Source of the DNA: a virus
Reading direction: 5' to 3' (one strand)
DNA: 64,000 nucleotides
IMG/VR virus record: IMGVR_UViG_3300026488_000015
Coordinates: 82,526-146,525 of that record
Both the position numbers and the translations under genes were made by a program. Positions 62,281 to 64,000 of the stretch are shown piece after piece (positions within the stretch are counted from its first letter, which is position 1; the number at the start of each line of letters is the position of its first letter). The notes under the pieces are model-generated. The model had not been told where the DNA came from, did not search any database, and was given only the letters and a program-made list of their open reading frames with translations.

Positions 62281-62289
62281 ATTTTCCCC

Positions 62290-62598
62290 TTATAAGAATA
62301 AATGCGGTTTTCTTTCCTTGATATTAGCTAATCTGTCTAGCAACTTCGACCAGTTTATATATTGGTCGCTTAGTTTTTTGATGGCATCCCTTGTGAAACG
62401 GACCTCTGCATCATCTAATGACAAATAAATGTCTTTGTGTTTAAATAAGTATTCTTTTTTATTTATAGCAATCCTGCAAGTCTTCGGCATTACCTTGATA
62501 ATCTCTCCTTCGAGAATCGTATCTGGTTTTGCTACCCAAACGGTGATACCACCAAAATCGCTCTTATTGTGGTATGAAGCAAGACTTTTTAATCTCAT
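62290..62598 (-). CDS. Hypothetical protein with KPHLFL C-terminal tag (102 aa)
   Basis: Small barrel (GGITVWVAKPDTILEGEIIK), helix and LDRLANIKERKPHLFL; strict tag. ATGA overlap with the upstream gene, whose product ends FPDELL. Confidence 0.8.
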   Translation of the reverse strand: MRLKSLASYHNKSDFGGITVWVAKPDTILEGEIIKVMPKTCRIAINKKEYLFKHKDIYLSLDDAEVRFTRDAIKKLSDQYINWSKLLDRLANIKERKPHLFL

Positions 62599-62882
62599 AG
62601 AAGCTCATCCGGGAAATTGTCTATAATGTATCTCATTTTTGTGATATGTTTTTGTACTCTCTTATCTGATTTACCATATTTTACAAATCTCTCTGATTGA
62701 ATATACTGAGCAAGAATATTAGTTTGTTTAATGTTCTCTGATTCGCATCCTTCTTCTATACTAAAATTTCTTATAGTGAATGGGTAATGAGAATCTATCA
62801 TAAAACCTGGGACATATTTCTTTGTCAAAAAGTTTGTAGCACTTGAACCAGGTAGTATAATTTCTTGGCATAGATTGCTCAT
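62595..62882 (-). CDS. Hypothetical protein beginning with an NrdA-like active-site motif, FPDELL ending (95 aa)
   Basis: ATG 62882 has GAAGGATAGTA upstream; a longer form would overlap the next gene. The start MSNLCQEIILPGSS matches SNLCTEILLPS of this phage's own NrdA (8 of 10 positions), including the Asn, Cys and Glu of the radical site. The rest (GFMIDSHYPFTIRNFSIEEG) shows no NrdA similarity, and the end KMRYIIDNFPDELL is a PD-type tag. Chance or an old NrdA fragment cannot be told apart by eye. Confidence 0.7.
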   Translation of the reverse strand: MSNLCQEIILPGSSATNFLTKKYVPGFMIDSHYPFTIRNFSIEEGCESENIKQTNILAQYIQSERFVKYGKSDKRVQKHITKMRYIIDNFPDELL

Positions 62883-62898
62883 TACTATCCTTCGTGGT

Positions 62899-63027
62899 CT
62901 ATGTTTTTTCATTACATCTCCAACAACCTTTTGTACCAAATTGTGGACCTCTCCATTGCCATTTAGAATGGCCGTCTGTTATCCACTCACCTACACTCAA
63001 ATCAAGTAATGGTTTAATATCACTCAT
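62899..63027 (-). CDS. Small Trp/Cys protein (42 aa)
   Basis: MSDIKPLLDLSVGEWITDGH and 22 more residues with KWQWRG and CWRC. AAGGCTTAATATG start region. Starts two bases after the ligase stop, so it is coupled. Its single cysteine pair might join another subunit for zinc binding. Confidence 0.62.
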   Translation of the reverse strand: MSDIKPLLDLSVGEWITDGHSKWQWRGPQFGTKGCWRCNEKT

Positions 63028-63028
63028 A

Positions 63029-63706
63029 TTAAGCCTTCATATCCATTGCCATTTCTTTAGATTCGAGGACTCGCTCTATTGAATCTGTCGTATCTTTATC
63101 ATCACGAAATTCTATGAATCTAGGATGAGAAAAAGCATAATGGTCATTACTACGACCTTTCGTAATATCATTGAATTCTACTGTGAAAACTTTACCAATT
63201 AGTTCTTCTCTACGAGAGTTATAATCTACTAGTTGTTCATCATTAAATCCAGATGTACGACCTTTAATCATACCATCATCAGTTTCAAAAATCATACTAC
63301 CGAAAGTTGCTTCTCTTTTTGTGCCTTTCGTACCCTCTAAGAATCCTACTAAACGAACTTCAGCATCAATAACTAATTTTACTTTAAGTTGTTGTTTGCT
63401 TGTACCATCTTTCCAAACCATATCGTGAGCCTTGATAACAGTTCCTTCATCACCTCTTTCTGTGATTTCTTGAAAGTGCTCATAAGCTTCTTTCATAGAT
63501 ATAACGATTTTGAACTCGATTAACTCAACATTTGCTGGTTTATGTTTCTCTAAAACATCAATTAACATAGAAAAACGGTCTTCATACACAGACATTGTTC
63601 CTGCTTTTGTTGCCGCTTTGATTTGGTCTTTATCCATAGCATATTCTTGTACTGGAATCATATCCCAAACCGTATATACTATATTCTTGTTAATATCATA
63701 ACTCAT
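63029..63706 (-). CDS. ATP-dependent DNA ligase, C-terminal part only (225 aa)
   Basis: Has VWDMIPVQEY near residue 13 (motif IIIa region), GDEGTVIKAHDMVWKDGT near 94-111 (motif IV, EGxxxK), KQQLKVK near 114 (motif V), and an OB-fold C-half with EFNDITKGRS. The adenylation motif I (KxDGxR) and the first ~200 residues of a T4-type ligase are missing, and the gene has its own promoter and ATG. It is either half of a split ligase whose N-part lies elsewhere, or a remnant. As seen it cannot self-adenylate. Confidence 0.85.
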   Translation of the reverse strand: MSYDINKNIVYTVWDMIPVQEYAMDKDQIKAATKAGTMSVYEDRFSMLIDVLEKHKPANVELIEFKIVISMKEAYEHFQEITERGDEGTVIKAHDMVWKDGTSKQQLKVKLVIDAEVRLVGFLEGTKGTKREATFGSMIFETDDGMIKGRTSGFNDEQLVDYNSRREELIGKVFTVEFNDITKGRSNDHYAFSHPRFIEFRDDKDTTDSIERVLESKEMAMDMKA

Positions 63707-63721
63707 AATAATCCTTTGTTT

Positions 63722-63746
63722 CTTTATATGTAATATTATAACATAA
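63722..63746 (-). promoter_or_regulatory. Recurrent TATAAT promoter
   Basis: Canonical copy ahead of the truncated ligase gene, so the truncated form is a transcription unit of its own; divergent from the small plus-strand gene. Confidence 0.8.
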
Positions 63747-63749
63747 ATA
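63742..63749 (+). promoter_or_regulatory. Candidate late promoter CATAAATA
   Basis: One mismatch from TATAAATA, 19 bases before the plus-strand leader-peptide gene. Weaker than the other copies. Confidence 0.45.
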
Positions 63750-63768
63750 TACTTAAAAGGAACTTAAT

Positions 63769-63915
63769 ATGAAAAAGTTTAGCGAATTCGTAAATGAAGA
63801 TACAATACAGAAGATTGAAGAACTGTTAAAACTAGCAGAAACACCTGAAGAAACTGAAAAACTACAAAAGAAGCTCAGTAAGTTGCAAGGTAAGCAGAAC
63901 AAGCAATATAAATAA
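63769..63915 (+). CDS. Tiny protein with capsid-targeting leader (48 aa)
   Basis: MKKFSEFVNEDTIQKIEELL is the leader with a V-N-E site followed by a short Lys/Glu-rich coiled coil (KLQKKLSKLQGKQNKQYK). Mature product would be only 38 residues, of the size of T4 small internal peptides. AAAAGGAAC ribosome site; plus strand, unlike the other leader genes. Followed directly by a pseudoknot element. Confidence 0.78.
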   Translation: MKKFSEFVNEDTIQKIEELLKLAETPEETEKLQKKLSKLQGKQNKQYK

Positions 63916-63930
63916 CTGTAATAAAGAGGA

Positions 63931-63993
63931 CATACAAATTCTTTCAACTCTTGCACGGATGCTTGAAAGAATTTGTATGTCGCATCCGTGCAA
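63931..63993 (+). ncRNA. Structured RNA element: long pseudoknot
   Basis: Stem 1: a perfect 17-bp inverted repeat, 63931-63947 (CATACAAATTCTTTCAA) with 63963-63979, around a 15-base loop. The last 12 loop bases (63951-63962, TTGCACGGATGC) pair perfectly with 63982-63993 (GCATCCGTGCAA), giving an H-type pseudoknot or two mutually exclusive hairpins. It lies 15 bases after the stop of the small leader-peptide gene, close to the window end. No long U-run follows in the bases visible, so it is not a plain terminator. Confidence 0.75.
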
Positions 63994-64000
63994 AGATACT

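Noticed and set aside
62460-62467. TATAAATA on the minus strand
   Set aside because: It is well inside the coding region of 62290-62598 and far from any start codon downstream.
5292-63746. The promoter copies as a CRISPR-like array or mobile repeat
   Set aside because: Copies are kilobases apart, always at the start of operons, and contain a TATAAT box; they are promoters.

Overview
This 64 kb window is part of a large, AT-rich, T4-like myovirus genome, not a bacterial chromosome. The phage evidence is dense packing of small co-directional genes, exact T4-type late promoters (TATAAATA), T4-type capsid-targeting leader peptides, RNA ligases 1 and 2, class I ribonucleotide reductase, ThyX, a long tail-fibre protein and an M15 endolysin. 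The host is inferred to be a flagellated member of the Campylobacterota (Arcobacter/Sulfurimonas-like): the flagellin, a FliS-like protein and a sensor-like protein at 54553-55014 resemble proteins of that phylum, and the common promoter is an extended TATAAT type without a clear -35 box. No tRNA, rRNA, tmRNA, IS element, integrase or CRISPR array was seen.

Layout. Almost every gene is on the minus strand. The plus-strand genes are 11-337, flagellin (17760-18584), the tail fibre (33026-36064) and a tiny gene at 63769-63915. Region 0.35-4.15 kb is a late operon of seven internal-head-protein-like genes plus an endolysin; each head protein starts with a 10-residue leader like MKxFSEFΦxE, and one is an Acb1-like 2H phosphoesterase. 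Region 4.2-17.5 kb is early/middle genes: a gamma-glutamylcyclotransferase-like protein, RNA ligases 1 and 2, RNase H-like, and many tiny membrane and zinc proteins. Region 17.6-22.7 kb has flagellin, the FliS-like gene, NAD kinase and a CCA-adding enzyme. Region 22.7-32.9 kb has a further leader-peptide protein, a MazG-like protein, a SpoT/MESH1-type hydrolase, three late ankyrin-like proteins with a shared C-terminus (KLGKYADLL) and a metallophosphoesterase. Region 33-37.7 kb is the tail fibre, an RNA-repair-type nucleotidyltransferase and a fourth KYADLL protein. Region 37.7-52.7 kb holds most of the proteins ending in PHLFL-like residues, with a possible SspB-like adaptor, Nudix, a VWA metallopeptidase with a MoxR ATPase, a kinase, a protein phosphatase, SmpB, and a protein starting with the FliM CheY-binding motif. 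Region 52.7-64 kb has ThyX, an MBL-fold hydrolase, MazG, NrdA/NrdB, ClpP, a GGDEF protein and an amino-truncated DNA ligase, and ends in a strong RNA pseudoknot motif.

How the genes work together. Nucleotide supply (NrdAB, ThyX, two MazG-like, Nudix), RNA repair (Rnl1, Rnl2, nucleotidyltransferase, P-loop kinase, CCA enzyme) and signalling or cofactor control (NAD kinase, SpoT-like, GGDEF) sit with two candidate novel systems. First, a motility module: flagellin, FliS-like chaperone, a FliM N-peptide mimic and a diguanylate cyclase. Second, a set of about 25 otherwise unrelated small proteins sharing a C-terminal tag (consensus ENPHLFL-COOH), in a genome that also carries SmpB, ClpP and a possible SspB-like adaptor. 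Two promoter classes are visible: more than 30 copies of a host-like promoter ahead of early/middle genes, and TATAAATA ahead of head-protein, ankyrin-like and fibre genes. Start codons were chosen by Shine-Dalgarno-like AAGGA/GGAG and by the frequent TAATG/ATGA stop-start overlaps.
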